Source: Comamonas sp. lk
GTDB lineage: Bacteria > Pseudomonadota > Gammaproteobacteria > Burkholderiales > Burkholderiaceae_C
Assembly (NCBI GenBank): GCA_945901215.1
Contig: CAMDKE010000062.1
Location: 1 to 10,774 of the forward strand
DNA length: 10,774 nucleotides
Reading direction: 5' to 3'
Shown here: positions 1 to 6,637 of the stretch, in pieces
Position numbering within the stretch: the first letter of the stretch is position 1
Layout of the letters: the number at the start of each line of letters is the position of its first letter
Notes under the pieces: generated by a model
What the model was told of the DNA's origin: nothing
Seen by the model: the letters and a program-made list of their open reading frames with translations, nothing else
Databases searched by the model: none
Program-made: the position numbers and the translations under genes

Positions 1-33
1 GCCGCTTGTGGGCACCTAAAATTCGGGCGATGA
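1..33 (+). CDS. possible 3' end of an upstream gene (partial, unidentified)
   Basis: Two reading frames coming from the left end stop just before or at the trmB start. One runs from base 1 to a TGA at 31-33 and overlaps the trmB ATG as ATGA. The other ends at a TAA at 17-19 with the residues PLVGT before it. Either could be the tail of the preceding gene. The second resembles the C-terminal SSPLxG style of thiazole synthase ThiG, which I recall lying beside trmB in several betaproteobacteria, but five residues cannot prove it. Coordinates given are for the longer option. The sequence to the left would settle this. Confidence 0.2.
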   Translation, partial: AACGHLKFGR

Positions 34-803
34 CCACAGAAGCCCCCTGCCTGCCACCCACCCCAACCGCCAAAGACCCTGCACCGACGCCTTACCTGCG
101 TGGCATCAAGAGCTTTGTCAAACGCGCCGGTCGCATGACGTCGGGTCAAAATAAAGCCGTCCAAGCCCTGGGCCCGGAGTTTTTGCTGCCCTACCAAGAC
201 CATTTGCTGGACCTGAAAGCAGTGTTTAGCCCACTGCCCGATGAGGCACCAGGCACCGCGCACCCGGTGGTGCTGGAAATTGGCTTTGGTATGGGCGAGG
301 CCACGGCGCACATTGCCAGCGTTCTGCCCCAGACGCGCTTTCTGTGCTGCGAGGTGCACGAGCCCGGCGTGGGCGCATTGATCAAACGCATTGGCGAGCA
401 GGGCCTGCGCAACATCCGCATCTGCGCGCATGACGCCGTGGAAGTGATTGACCACATGCTGCCGCTGCACAGCCTGGACGGCGTGCACATCTTTTTCCCA
501 GACCCCTGGCACAAGACCAAGCACAACAAGCGCCGCCTAATTCAGGCGCCCTTGATTGCCAAACTAGCGCAGCGCCTTAAGGTGGGCGGCTACCTGCACT
601 GCGCCACCGACTGGCAGCCCTATGCCGAACAGATTTTGGAAGTGCTCAGCGCCGAGCCTGCGCTGCGCAACCGCGCCGCTGCCGCCCACCCCGAACTGCT
701 GGGCTACTCCCCAAAGCCACACTACCGGCCGCTGACCAAGTTCGAGAACCGGGGCATCAAACTCGGCCACGGCGTGTGGGATGTGGTGTTTGAGCGCGTC
801 TAA
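30..803 (+). CDS. trmB: tRNA (guanine-N7-)-methyltransferase TrmB
   Basis: TrmB uses S-adenosylmethionine to methylate N7 of guanine 46 in the variable loop of tRNA and acts in the cytoplasm. The 257-residue protein shows the family's landmarks in order: a SFVKRAGRMTSGQ segment near residue 30, the SAM-binding loop EIGFGMGE at 83-90, the signature FFPDPWHKTKHNKRRL around PDPWH 157-161, CATDW near 192, and the C-terminal TKFENRGIKLGHGVWDVVF block. The length fits the proteobacterial family with a short variable N-terminal tail. The ATG at 30 is chosen because it overlaps a possible upstream stop (ATGA) and gives the usual length; a TTG at 6 in the same frame is less likely and the frame stays open to the window edge. 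It is followed 30 bases later by a pseudouridine synthase gene, so the two RNA-modification genes may be co-transcribed. Confidence 0.96.
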   Translation: MTTEAPCLPPTPTAKDPAPTPYLRGIKSFVKRAGRMTSGQNKAVQALGPEFLLPYQDHLLDLKAVFSPLPDEAPGTAHPVVLEIGFGMGEATAHIASVLPQTRFLCCEVHEPGVGALIKRIGEQGLRNIRICAHDAVEVIDHMLPLHSLDGVHIFFPDPWHKTKHNKRRLIQAPLIAKLAQRLKVGGYLHCATDWQPYAEQILEVLSAEPALRNRAAAAHPELLGYSPKPHYRPLTKFENRGIKLGHGVWDVVFERV

Positions 804-833
804 ACTGCGCGGCGCCACAGCAGCCAAGCGCCG

Positions 834-1748
834 GTGAAAACCCCGCACACGCCCCCCTTGCGCGACGGCGTAGGCCCCAGCAGCGTGGTGCTACCGCTGG
901 GGGTCTGGCCCACGGTGCTCGAGTTTTTGGTGGAGCGCTTTCCCCGCGTACCAAAAGCACAGTGGATGGAGCGCCTGCAAGCGGGCGCCATAAGCGACGA
1001 CCGGGGTTGCACCCTGGGCGCCGAAGCAGCCTATGTGGCGGGCTTGCGGGTCTACTACTTTCGCGCGCTACCGCCCGAACCCAAAATTCCGTTTGACGCC
1101 GTGGTGCTGCACCAAGACGCGCACCTGCTGGTGGTCGACAAGCCGCATTTTTTACCGGTCATGCCCTCAGGCAAGTACTTGCAGGAAACCGTGCTGGTGC
1201 GCCTGAAAAACACGCTCGGGCTGGACGACCTGGTACCCATACACCGCATCGACCGCGATACCGCCGGCCTGGTGCTGTTCTCAGTCAACCCCACCACGCG
1301 CGACGCCTACCACGCGCTGTTTCGCAATCACCAGGTCGCCAAAACCTACCAGGCTATCGCGCCCTGGAACGCCGCCCTGCCCTGGCCGTTGCGCCGCGAG
1401 AGCCGCATCACTGAGAGCACGCACTTCATGCAACAAACCGAGGTGGAAGGCCCGCCTAACGCGCTTACCCTGATCACGCCTCTGGAAAACTTGGGCGGAT
1501 TGGCGCGCTACCAGTTGGAGCCCATCACCGGCCAGCGCCACCAGCTTCGTGTTCACATGGCAGCCTTGGGGCTACCGCTGGTGGGCGACGGCATTTACCC
1601 CGTGCTCACGCCCGAGGGCAGCGCCGACTATGCGCAGCCGCTGCAACTGCTGGCCCAGACGATTGCGTTTACCGATCCTGTGAGCGGACGGGATATGCGG
1701 TTTGAGAGCCAGCGCGCGCTGCGCTCGCTGGCTGAGTTGGATCGATAG
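834..1748 (+). CDS. RluA-family pseudouridine synthase (rRNA or tRNA)
   Basis: This enzyme converts specific uridines in RNA to pseudouridine. The key motif HRIDRDTAGL spans 137-146, with Asp140 as the expected catalytic residue. Other family signs are DKPHFLPVMPSG around 102-113, and the GQRHQLRVHMAALGLPLVGDGIYP block in the C-terminal third, which is the conserved RluA-type motif for substrate and fold. The first 80 residues resemble an S4-like RNA-binding segment. At 304 residues the length is normal. The start is a GTG at 834 without a strong Shine-Dalgarno sequence; no better in-frame ATG lies nearby that would keep the N-terminal domain. The target uridine cannot be told from sequence, as several subfamilies (RluA, RluC, RluD, TruC) share these motifs. 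It converges with the repressor gene, with 35 bases between the stop codons and no clear terminator hairpin. Confidence 0.9.
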   Translation: MKTPHTPPLRDGVGPSSVVLPLGVWPTVLEFLVERFPRVPKAQWMERLQAGAISDDRGCTLGAEAAYVAGLRVYYFRALPPEPKIPFDAVVLHQDAHLLVVDKPHFLPVMPSGKYLQETVLVRLKNTLGLDDLVPIHRIDRDTAGLVLFSVNPTTRDAYHALFRNHQVAKTYQAIAPWNAALPWPLRRESRITESTHFMQQTEVEGPPNALTLITPLENLGGLARYQLEPITGQRHQLRVHMAALGLPLVGDGIYPVLTPEGSADYAQPLQLLAQTIAFTDPVSGRDMRFESQRALRSLAELDR

Positions 1749-1783
1749 ACAAGCGGGTACCACGCTCCAAGCGCGCCTATCGC

Positions 1784-2839
1784 CTAATACCGTCGCGTGG
1801 TTTCGCGCAGCACGAGGTAGGGCTCTACCAGGGCGAGCTCCGTTTCGGGCTTGCCGCCCAAAGCCTTCAACAGCGCTTGTGCAGCGGCAAGGCCCATCTC
1901 GAAAATGGGCTGGCGCATGGTGGTGACAGGGGGTGTCATGTACTGTGACTGCGGCAGGTCGTCAAAGCCCACCAAAGAAAACTCGCCGGGTACGTCGTGC
2001 CCCCGGCGGTAAAGCTCAATGCGCGCGCCCCACAGAGTTTGGTCGTTGGCGCAAAACACGGCGCTAAAGGCGATGCCGCTGTCAAGCAACTTGGCCATGG
2101 CGGATTCCCCCCCGGCTTCTAAGAAATCGCCCTCCACCATCAAACCCGGGTTGAATGGCAGTTGCGCTTGGCGGTGCGCTTGAAAAAAGCCTTCTGTACG
2201 GTCCTGCGCGTCGGGGTGCGCGCGCGGCCCAGCGATGTAGGCAATTCGGGTGTGGCCCAGGTCGATCAGGTGCTGTGTGGCCAAAACTGCGCCTTGCACA
2301 TGGTCGAAATGAAAGCCCTGCAACTGGTGGCCCTCGATCTTGCGCCCCGTCACCACAATGGGCTGCACGCGGGCAAAGTCCCGCAGTTCGCTGTCGCGCA
2401 AGTTCCCCCCCAACACGGCAATCGCGTCGACTTTGCGGGCCATCAGCAGGCGCATGCGTTCGGCCTCTTCGGCAGGGTTCCAGTGGCCGGGAATGACCAA
2501 CGGCGCGTAGCCGCTGCCCTCCAGACCCTGCTCTATTCCTTTGAGGGCGCGTCCGAAGTACAGGCTGTCGAGCTCTTGGGTGAGCACCCCGATGGTCATG
2601 GTGGAGCCACTGCGCAGGCTCTTGGCCGAAAAATTGGGCCGGAACTTCAGTTTGGCAATCGCCTCTTCGACTGCGCGCTTGCGCTCTGGCGAGACCTTAG
2701 CCGAGCCATTGATGATGCGCGAAACCGTGCTGGGCGACACATTGGCCAACCGCGCTACATCAAACACGGTGGGCGTGCTCAGGTCGTCACTCTGGGCGAA
2801 GTCGGACACGGATTCTGGTTTGGAAGGAAGGGGGGACAT
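1784..2839 (-). CDS. LacI/GalR-family transcriptional repressor of the sugar cluster
   Basis: This is a DNA-binding regulator whose C-terminal periplasmic-binding-like domain senses a sugar effector. The 351-residue protein has a 22-residue tail, then a LacI helix-turn-helix at about 24-45 (VFDVARLANVSPSTVSRIING), with recognition residues Pro36, Ser37 and Arg41 at the positions of Tyr17, Gln18 and Arg22 in E. coli LacI. A hinge-helix segment (NFSAKSLRSG) follows with the leucine that, in this family, wedges into a central CpG of the operator. The rest is the effector domain (IGVLTQELDSLYFG, LVGFDDLPQSQYMTPPVTTMRQP). The ATG at 2839 is preferred over an in-frame TTG at 2875, because the TTG lies at the edge of a likely operator and adds residues unlike the family. 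It is divergent from the transporter operon, so control of that operon and of itself is inferred. Confidence 0.93.
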   Translation of the reverse strand: MSPLPSKPESVSDFAQSDDLSTPTVFDVARLANVSPSTVSRIINGSAKVSPERKRAVEEAIAKLKFRPNFSAKSLRSGSTMTIGVLTQELDSLYFGRALKGIEQGLEGSGYAPLVIPGHWNPAEEAERMRLLMARKVDAIAVLGGNLRDSELRDFARVQPIVVTGRKIEGHQLQGFHFDHVQGAVLATQHLIDLGHTRIAYIAGPRAHPDAQDRTEGFFQAHRQAQLPFNPGLMVEGDFLEAGGESAMAKLLDSGIAFSAVFCANDQTLWGARIELYRRGHDVPGEFSLVGFDDLPQSQYMTPPVTTMRQPIFEMGLAAAQALLKALGGKPETELALVEPYLVLRETTRRY

Positions 2840-2875
2840 GGCAAGCAATCGGTAAGTGTTAGTGGTATATCCCAA

Positions 2876-2889
2876 TGGTATCGTTTTCA
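2876..2889. promoter_or_regulatory. putative LacI-family operator at the repressor promoter
   Basis: The 14 bases TGGTATCGTTTTCA match the perfect palindrome at 3306-3319 in 11 of 14 positions, including the central ATCG and the right half TTTCA. The site lies 36 bases upstream of the chosen repressor ATG and just beyond the alternative TTG start, where autoregulation would be expected. The left half is degenerate, so binding may be weaker than at the other site. This is inferred from similarity and position only. Confidence 0.5.
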
Positions 2890-2987
2890 GACATGTTTCA
2901 TCGAAGGTACGAAACTTTAGTTTTACGGGATGATGATGAAGTCATTGTTTTCGCAGTCATGAAAAACAGGTGGCGCCAAAAACGGGT

Positions 2988-3002
2988 TGAAAAACTTTTT
3001 CA
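2988..3002. repeat. 15-bp palindrome TGAAAAA-C-TTTTTCA
   Basis: Two perfect 7-bp arms flank a single central C. The outer bases TGAAA and TTTCA are the same as those of the operator candidate at 3306-3319, but the centre is odd-numbered and lacks the CG step, so it may be a site for another regulator, a weak site for the same one, or chance in AT-rich DNA. Confidence 0.4.
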
Positions 3003-3070
3003 CGTCCAAAGCCCGGTACAAACTGCCGAATTTGCAAGGGATAAACCGACATTCCCAAATTATCAGCTTT

Positions 3071-3098
3071 TTATGAAAAAAATTTGATTATTTCATAA
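3071..3098. repeat. inverted repeat TTATGAAA / TTTCATAA with 12-bp spacer
   Basis: Perfect 8-bp arms at 3071-3078 and 3091-3098 are separated by 12 bases, so the arm centres lie 20 bp apart, about two helical turns. A further TATGAAA copy lies at 3114-3120. The arms are too AT-rich to form a good terminator hairpin, and a dimeric regulator site is an alternative explanation. No known regulator is recognised from it. Confidence 0.45.
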
Positions 3099-3305
3099 AA
3101 ATAACCGATTTTCTATGAAATTTTTGTCTTTCGGATCGGTCATCCAAGACAGGGAAGACCCCGTTTTTCATTGGCGTTAGGGCTTTGTCGTCGGTGTATC
3201 AACACAAATCCTTGTGGCGTTTCTTTTAAAAATTACATTTTTATTTTTGATAACTATTAGGGTTTATCCTAGTAAAAAAACTTAAAACATCCATTTAAAA
3301 TTTTT

Positions 3306-3319
3306 TGAAATCGATTTCA
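3306..3319. promoter_or_regulatory. LacI-family operator, perfect CG-centred palindrome
   Basis: TGAAATCGATTTCA reads identically on both strands and has CG at its centre, fitting the cre-type consensus recognised by CcpA and many other LacI-family proteins. It lies about 90 bases upstream of the sugar-binding protein ATG, in the expected promoter zone, and overlaps a TTGAAA that could serve as a -35 box. The repressor gene next door encodes a hinge leucine of the kind that inserts at such a CG step. The most likely role is repression of the transporter operon until the inducing sugar is present. Confidence 0.72.
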
Positions 3320-3395
3320 TATTGTGCTTAGTTGATAAGCAAACTACGGCCTGACCACCATCCGGACCAAACCGAAATCAAACGCCAAACCTCAC

Positions 3396-3401
3396 AAGGA
3401 G
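3396..3401 (+). promoter_or_regulatory. ribosome-binding site for the sugar-binding protein
   Basis: AAGGAG lies 8 bases before the ATG at 3410. It fixes this start over the longer in-frame TTG at 3332, which would bury the signal peptide behind 26 extra residues. Confidence 0.85.
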
Positions 3402-3409
3402 AGCCCCGC

Positions 3410-4666
3410 ATGAAGCCACGCTTCCAACCACTTTTGGCCAGTGCCGCCCTGGGCCTGCTACTGAGCTGTGCCGCGCATGCGGAAAAAGTCACCATCACCG
3501 TGTCGTCTTTCCCAGACCTGGACCGTGGCGTCAAGGCGGCCATCCCCGGCTTTAAGAAGTTGTACCCCGATGTGGAGGTCAAGCTCTCCAGCATGGCCTA
3601 CCCCGACCACCACACGGCCATGACGACCGCGCTGGCAACGGGCGCCAATTTGCCCGATGTGATCGGCATCGATATGGGCTTTATCGGCAAGTTTGTCGAG
3701 TCTGGCAGCCTAGAAGACCTGTCTAAGGCGCCCTACAACGCCACAGCCCAGGTGGCGAGAATCGCCAAATTTGCCGTGCCTGCGGCCACCAGCAGCAAAG
3801 GCGCACTGGCGGCGCTGCCCGTAGACATCGGCCCCGGCGCCTTGTTTTACCGCACCGACCTGCTACAAAAAGCCGGCGTGTCCGAGGCTGAGATGACCAA
3901 AAGCTGGGAAGGCTTTATTGCCGCTGGCAAAAAAGTTAAAGCCAGCACCGGCGCCTACATGCTGGCCAACGCTACCGACATCAAAGACATCTACATCCGC
4001 GCCGGCCTCAAAGACGGCGAGGGCATTTACTTTGACAGCAAGGGCAAAAGCTTGGTCGCCAGCGAGCGTTTCGAGCGCGCCTTTGATCTCACGCGACAGG
4101 CCCGGCAAGCCGGCATCGACGCCAAGGTCAATGCCTGGACCACTGAATGGAGCGAAGGCTTTCGCCGCGACAAGATTGCCGCCCAAATGATGGGCGGTTG
4201 GCTGTCGGGCCACCTCAAGAACTGGATTGTTCCGGAAACCACAGGCAAATGGCGCTCGGCGCAACTCCCGGCAGGCGCGTTTGCTGCCTACGGTGGCTCG
4301 TTTTACGCCGTACCTGCCAAAGCCGCCAACAAAAAAGCGGCCTGGGACTTTGTGCAGTACCTCACGCTCAATAAAGACCAGCAACTCACAGCGTTTCGCA
4401 ATATGGACGCCTTCCCCTCGCTGGTAGAGGCGCAAACCGACGCGTTTACTGACCAGCCCATTGAGTTTCTAGCGGGTCAGAAGGCGAGGCAACTGTGGAA
4501 GACGGCGGCAGACCGCATCCCCGCTCTTGCGGTGGACCGCTACGACCCGGTAGCAGCGGAAATCGTAGGCGCAGAGCTCGACAAGGTGCTCGAGCAGGGC
4601 AAGGACATCAAACAGGCCTTGGCCGATGCCAAGTCGGGCATCGAACGCAGGGTGCGGCGCAAGTAA
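3410..4666 (+). CDS. periplasmic sugar-binding protein of an ABC transporter (SBP family 1)
   Basis: This protein captures the sugar in the periplasm and delivers it to the two permeases encoded next. The 418-residue length fits family 1 (MalE-like, CUT1) binding proteins. A signal peptide covers residues 1-24, with a basic start (KPRF), a hydrophobic core (LLASAALGLLLSC) and a likely cut after AHA. A cysteine at residue 20 gives LLSC, which only loosely resembles a lipobox, so a soluble periplasmic form is preferred. The mature part has the typical opening beta strand (VTITVSSFPD), GFKKLYPDVEVKL, the LATGANLPDVIGID segment, and ALPVDIGPGALFYRTDLLQKAGV, where family members usually contact the sugar. 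It is the first gene of the operon, follows the perfect operator and has a good ribosome-binding site. The ligand is not readable from sequence; a beta-glucoside is inferred from the GH1 gene downstream. Confidence 0.92.
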   Translation: MKPRFQPLLASAALGLLLSCAAHAEKVTITVSSFPDLDRGVKAAIPGFKKLYPDVEVKLSSMAYPDHHTAMTTALATGANLPDVIGIDMGFIGKFVESGSLEDLSKAPYNATAQVARIAKFAVPAATSSKGALAALPVDIGPGALFYRTDLLQKAGVSEAEMTKSWEGFIAAGKKVKASTGAYMLANATDIKDIYIRAGLKDGEGIYFDSKGKSLVASERFERAFDLTRQARQAGIDAKVNAWTTEWSEGFRRDKIAAQMMGGWLSGHLKNWIVPETTGKWRSAQLPAGAFAAYGGSFYAVPAKAANKKAAWDFVQYLTLNKDQQLTAFRNMDAFPSLVEAQTDAFTDQPIEFLAGQKARQLWKTAADRIPALAVDRYDPVAAEIVGAELDKVLEQGKDIKQALADAKSGIERRVRRK

Positions 4667-4720
4667 GACCCGCCCGCCCGCAGGCCACCAACACGCTCTC
4701 ACCGATCGGACCCACACCCC

Positions 4721-5650
4721 ATGAAAACCACTATGTCAACGTGGCGCCAGCCCCGCAAATGGGCGCCCTACCTGTTCGTAAGCCCATTCTTCATTTTGTT
4801 TGGGGTCTTTGGACTGTTCCCGCTGGTGTTCTCTATCTACCTGTCCTTGCACAGCTGGGACCCGGCCGCCGGGCTGGCAGCCATGGAATGGGTGGGGTTT
4901 GAGAACTACCTGTACGCGCTGCAGTCCGACGACTGGTTGCGTGCGTCGCTCTACAACACGTTCTGGATGGCCTTGGTGTCGGGCCTGCCCCAGCACCTGG
5001 TGGCCATGCCGCTGGCCTACTTTCTGCACAGCGCCTTTGGCCGCTGGCGCAATGCAGTGGTGGGTACGTATTTCCTTCCCTTCATCACCTCGTCGGTGGC
5101 GATATCGCTGGTGTTCTCCACCCTGTTTTCCAGGGACTTTGGTGTAGTCAACGCGGTGCTGGCTTCGCTTAAAGACATGCCACTCCTGGGCGCCTTGATG
5201 CCGGCGTCCAACATCGACTGGGCGCAGCCGCAGTACACCAAGTGGATGATTTCTTTTGTGGTTTTCTGGCGCTACGTGGGCTGGAACGTGGTGCTCTACC
5301 TATCGGCTATTCAGACCATTCCCAAAGACGTGCTTGAGGCCGCCGTAATGGACGGCGCCAACAGCTGGCAAAAGTTTGTCCATGTGGTGCTGCCGCTGCT
5401 CAAGCCCATGGCGTTCTTCGCGGTCACCCTCACCATCATCGGGAATCTGCAACTGTTTGAAGAGCCCTTCATCCTCACCAACGGCACCGGCGGCATCGAC
5501 CAGGCCGGCAAGACCGCCGCCATGCACATGTACAGCGTGGCCTTTACCGACGGCGACTTTGGCACCGCATCGGCCATCGCCTGGCTGCTTTTCATGCTGA
5601 TTGCCGCTGCCACCTGGTTCAACAACCGCCTGCTGGGCCAGCGCGACTAA
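4721..5650 (+). CDS. sugar ABC transporter permease, MalF-type (CUT1)
   Basis: This is one of the two inner-membrane subunits of the importer. The 309-residue protein has about six hydrophobic segments, the first at roughly 15-40 (YLFVSPFFILFGVFGLFPLV). The EAA loop that docks on the ATPase begins at Glu206 (EAAVMDGANS), with Gly212 and a Leu-Pro ending at 225, matching the family spacing. It lacks the long extra N-terminal region of E. coli MalF and is like the compact MalF/UgpA type. It starts 54 bases after the binding-protein gene without a strong Shine-Dalgarno sequence; an in-frame ATG at 4733 is an alternative start. The lower expression expected of permeases relative to the binding protein would fit the weak site. 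Confidence 0.93.
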   Translation: MKTTMSTWRQPRKWAPYLFVSPFFILFGVFGLFPLVFSIYLSLHSWDPAAGLAAMEWVGFENYLYALQSDDWLRASLYNTFWMALVSGLPQHLVAMPLAYFLHSAFGRWRNAVVGTYFLPFITSSVAISLVFSTLFSRDFGVVNAVLASLKDMPLLGALMPASNIDWAQPQYTKWMISFVVFWRYVGWNVVLYLSAIQTIPKDVLEAAVMDGANSWQKFVHVVLPLLKPMAFFAVTLTIIGNLQLFEEPFILTNGTGGIDQAGKTAAMHMYSVAFTDGDFGTASAIAWLLFMLIAAATWFNNRLLGQRD

Positions 5651-5675
5651 GCCACATACCCACAGGCCTACCACC

Positions 5676-6587
5676 ATGACCCCAAGTACTCCATTCTCCA
5701 CAGTTCACCCCACCCCTGGGCCCACGCCCACCGATGCGCCAGATGCAGTCCCCGTGCAAAAACGCCTCCCGCTTGTGCTTTGGCTGGGTTACGCCGTGGT
5801 GTTGCTGGGCGGCTTGTTGATGCTCATGCCGTTTTATTTCATGTTCGTTTTTGCCACCCACACCAACAGCGAGATCTTGTCGTTTCCGCCACCGCTGTGG
5901 TTTGGCTCTGCGTTTTTGGACAACATTGCCGAGTTAATTAAGGCCCTGCCTTACTTCTGGAACAACCTGGGCTGGAGCGCCTATGTCGCGCTGGCCGTCA
6001 CTGCACTGAATTTGTTTTTTTGCTCTTTGGCCGGCTATGCGTTTGCACTGCTGGACTTCAGGGGCCGGGAGCGCTTGTTTGGCGCAGTCATGGCCACCAT
6101 GCTGCTGCCCAGCTTTGTCGGCCTGGTACCCACCGTGCTCACCATGAGCTGGCTAGGTTGGATGAACGAGCACCGTGCGCTCATCGTTCCAGGGGCCTGC
6201 GGTGCCCTAGGGATTTTCATGATGCGCCAGTACATCAGCTCAGCCGTTCCCAAAGAGCTGATTGAGGCCGCGCGCATGGACGGCTGTGGCGAGTTTGGCA
6301 TCTTTCTGCGCATTGTTTGGCCGCTCATTACGCCCGCACTGGGCACCCTGGGCCTGATTACCTTCATCAGCTCGTGGAACAACTTCATGGGGCCACTGGT
6401 GATCTTGCGTGACATGGACCGCTACACCGTACCGATGGCGCTGCGCGCCCTTCAAGGCACGGGCCAAACCCAATGGGGCGCGATTTGCGCCGGTGCAGCC
6501 GTGGCTGTAGTGCCCTTGCTGCTGATCTTTGCCATGGCTTCGCGCCGCCTGATTGATGGCCTGACGGCAGGCGCTGTCAAGAGCTAA
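5676..6587 (+). CDS. sugar ABC transporter permease, MalG-type (CUT1)
   Basis: This is the second inner-membrane subunit and pairs with the MalF-type protein. At 303 residues it has a proline-rich hydrophilic N-terminus of about 28 residues, a first membrane helix near 33-55 (LWLGYAVVLLGGLLMLMPFYF), then five more hydrophobic segments. The EAA loop starts at Glu197 (EAARMDGCGE) and ends in Trp-Pro near 216, as in MalG-type proteins. The ATG at 5676 lies 25 bases after the previous stop. The reading frame is open back to 5601 inside the upstream gene, but that extension would give an unlikely threonine- and proline-rich leader and is rejected. Confidence 0.93.
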   Translation: MTPSTPFSTVHPTPGPTPTDAPDAVPVQKRLPLVLWLGYAVVLLGGLLMLMPFYFMFVFATHTNSEILSFPPPLWFGSAFLDNIAELIKALPYFWNNLGWSAYVALAVTALNLFFCSLAGYAFALLDFRGRERLFGAVMATMLLPSFVGLVPTVLTMSWLGWMNEHRALIVPGACGALGIFMMRQYISSAVPKELIEAARMDGCGEFGIFLRIVWPLITPALGTLGLITFISSWNNFMGPLVILRDMDRYTVPMALRALQGTGQTQWGAICAGAAVAVVPLLLIFAMASRRLIDGLTAGAVKS

Positions 6588-6637
6588 GGCCCGCCTGCTG
6601 CGCAGCCCTTTACCCACCTGTGAAAAACCGACCCACC

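Larger units (their letters stand above)
2840..3409. promoter_or_regulatory. AT-rich divergent control region between repressor and sugar operon
   Basis: This gap of about 570 bases is much richer in A and T than the genes on either side, especially from about 3065 to 3330. It must carry the promoters for the repressor (leftward) and the transporter operon (rightward). It holds two LacI-type operator candidates near its ends, an inverted repeat with 8-bp arms, a 15-bp odd-centred palindrome and many TGAAA/TTTCA pentamers. A TTGAAA at 3305-3310 resembles a -35 box and overlaps the right operator, but no convincing -10 lies 17 bases on, so no exact promoter is called. No convincing gene was found in it: a 70-codon reading frame at 2875-3087 lacks a ribosome-binding site and overlaps the left operator. 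Confidence 0.7.

Noticed and set aside
1749..1783. possible terminator between the convergent pseudouridine synthase and repressor genes
   Set aside because: The 35-base gap holds no clear GC-rich stem followed by a T run on either strand; termination may use Rho or lie inside the genes.
2895..2915. GTTTC ... GAAAC inverted repeat next to the left operator
   Set aside because: The arms are only 5 bp, 11 bp apart, and one shares the TTTCA pentamer already counted in the cluster; too weak to call as a separate site.
2875..3087. 70-codon plus-strand reading frame in the control region
   Set aside because: It has no ribosome-binding site, overlaps the left operator and the expected repressor promoter, shows no recognisable domain, and lies in AT-rich DNA whose palindromes explain it better. 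A small peptide cannot be fully excluded.
3100..3113. third LacI-type operator around the CG at 3106-3107
   Set aside because: Only 8 of 14 positions match the perfect palindrome, and the TG/CA ends are absent, so it is not above what AT-rich sequence gives by chance.
3863..4435. 190-codon minus-strand frame opposite the binding-protein gene
   Set aside because: It is the antisense shadow of a well-supported gene, without a start signal or family motif; long antisense frames are common in GC-rich coding DNA.
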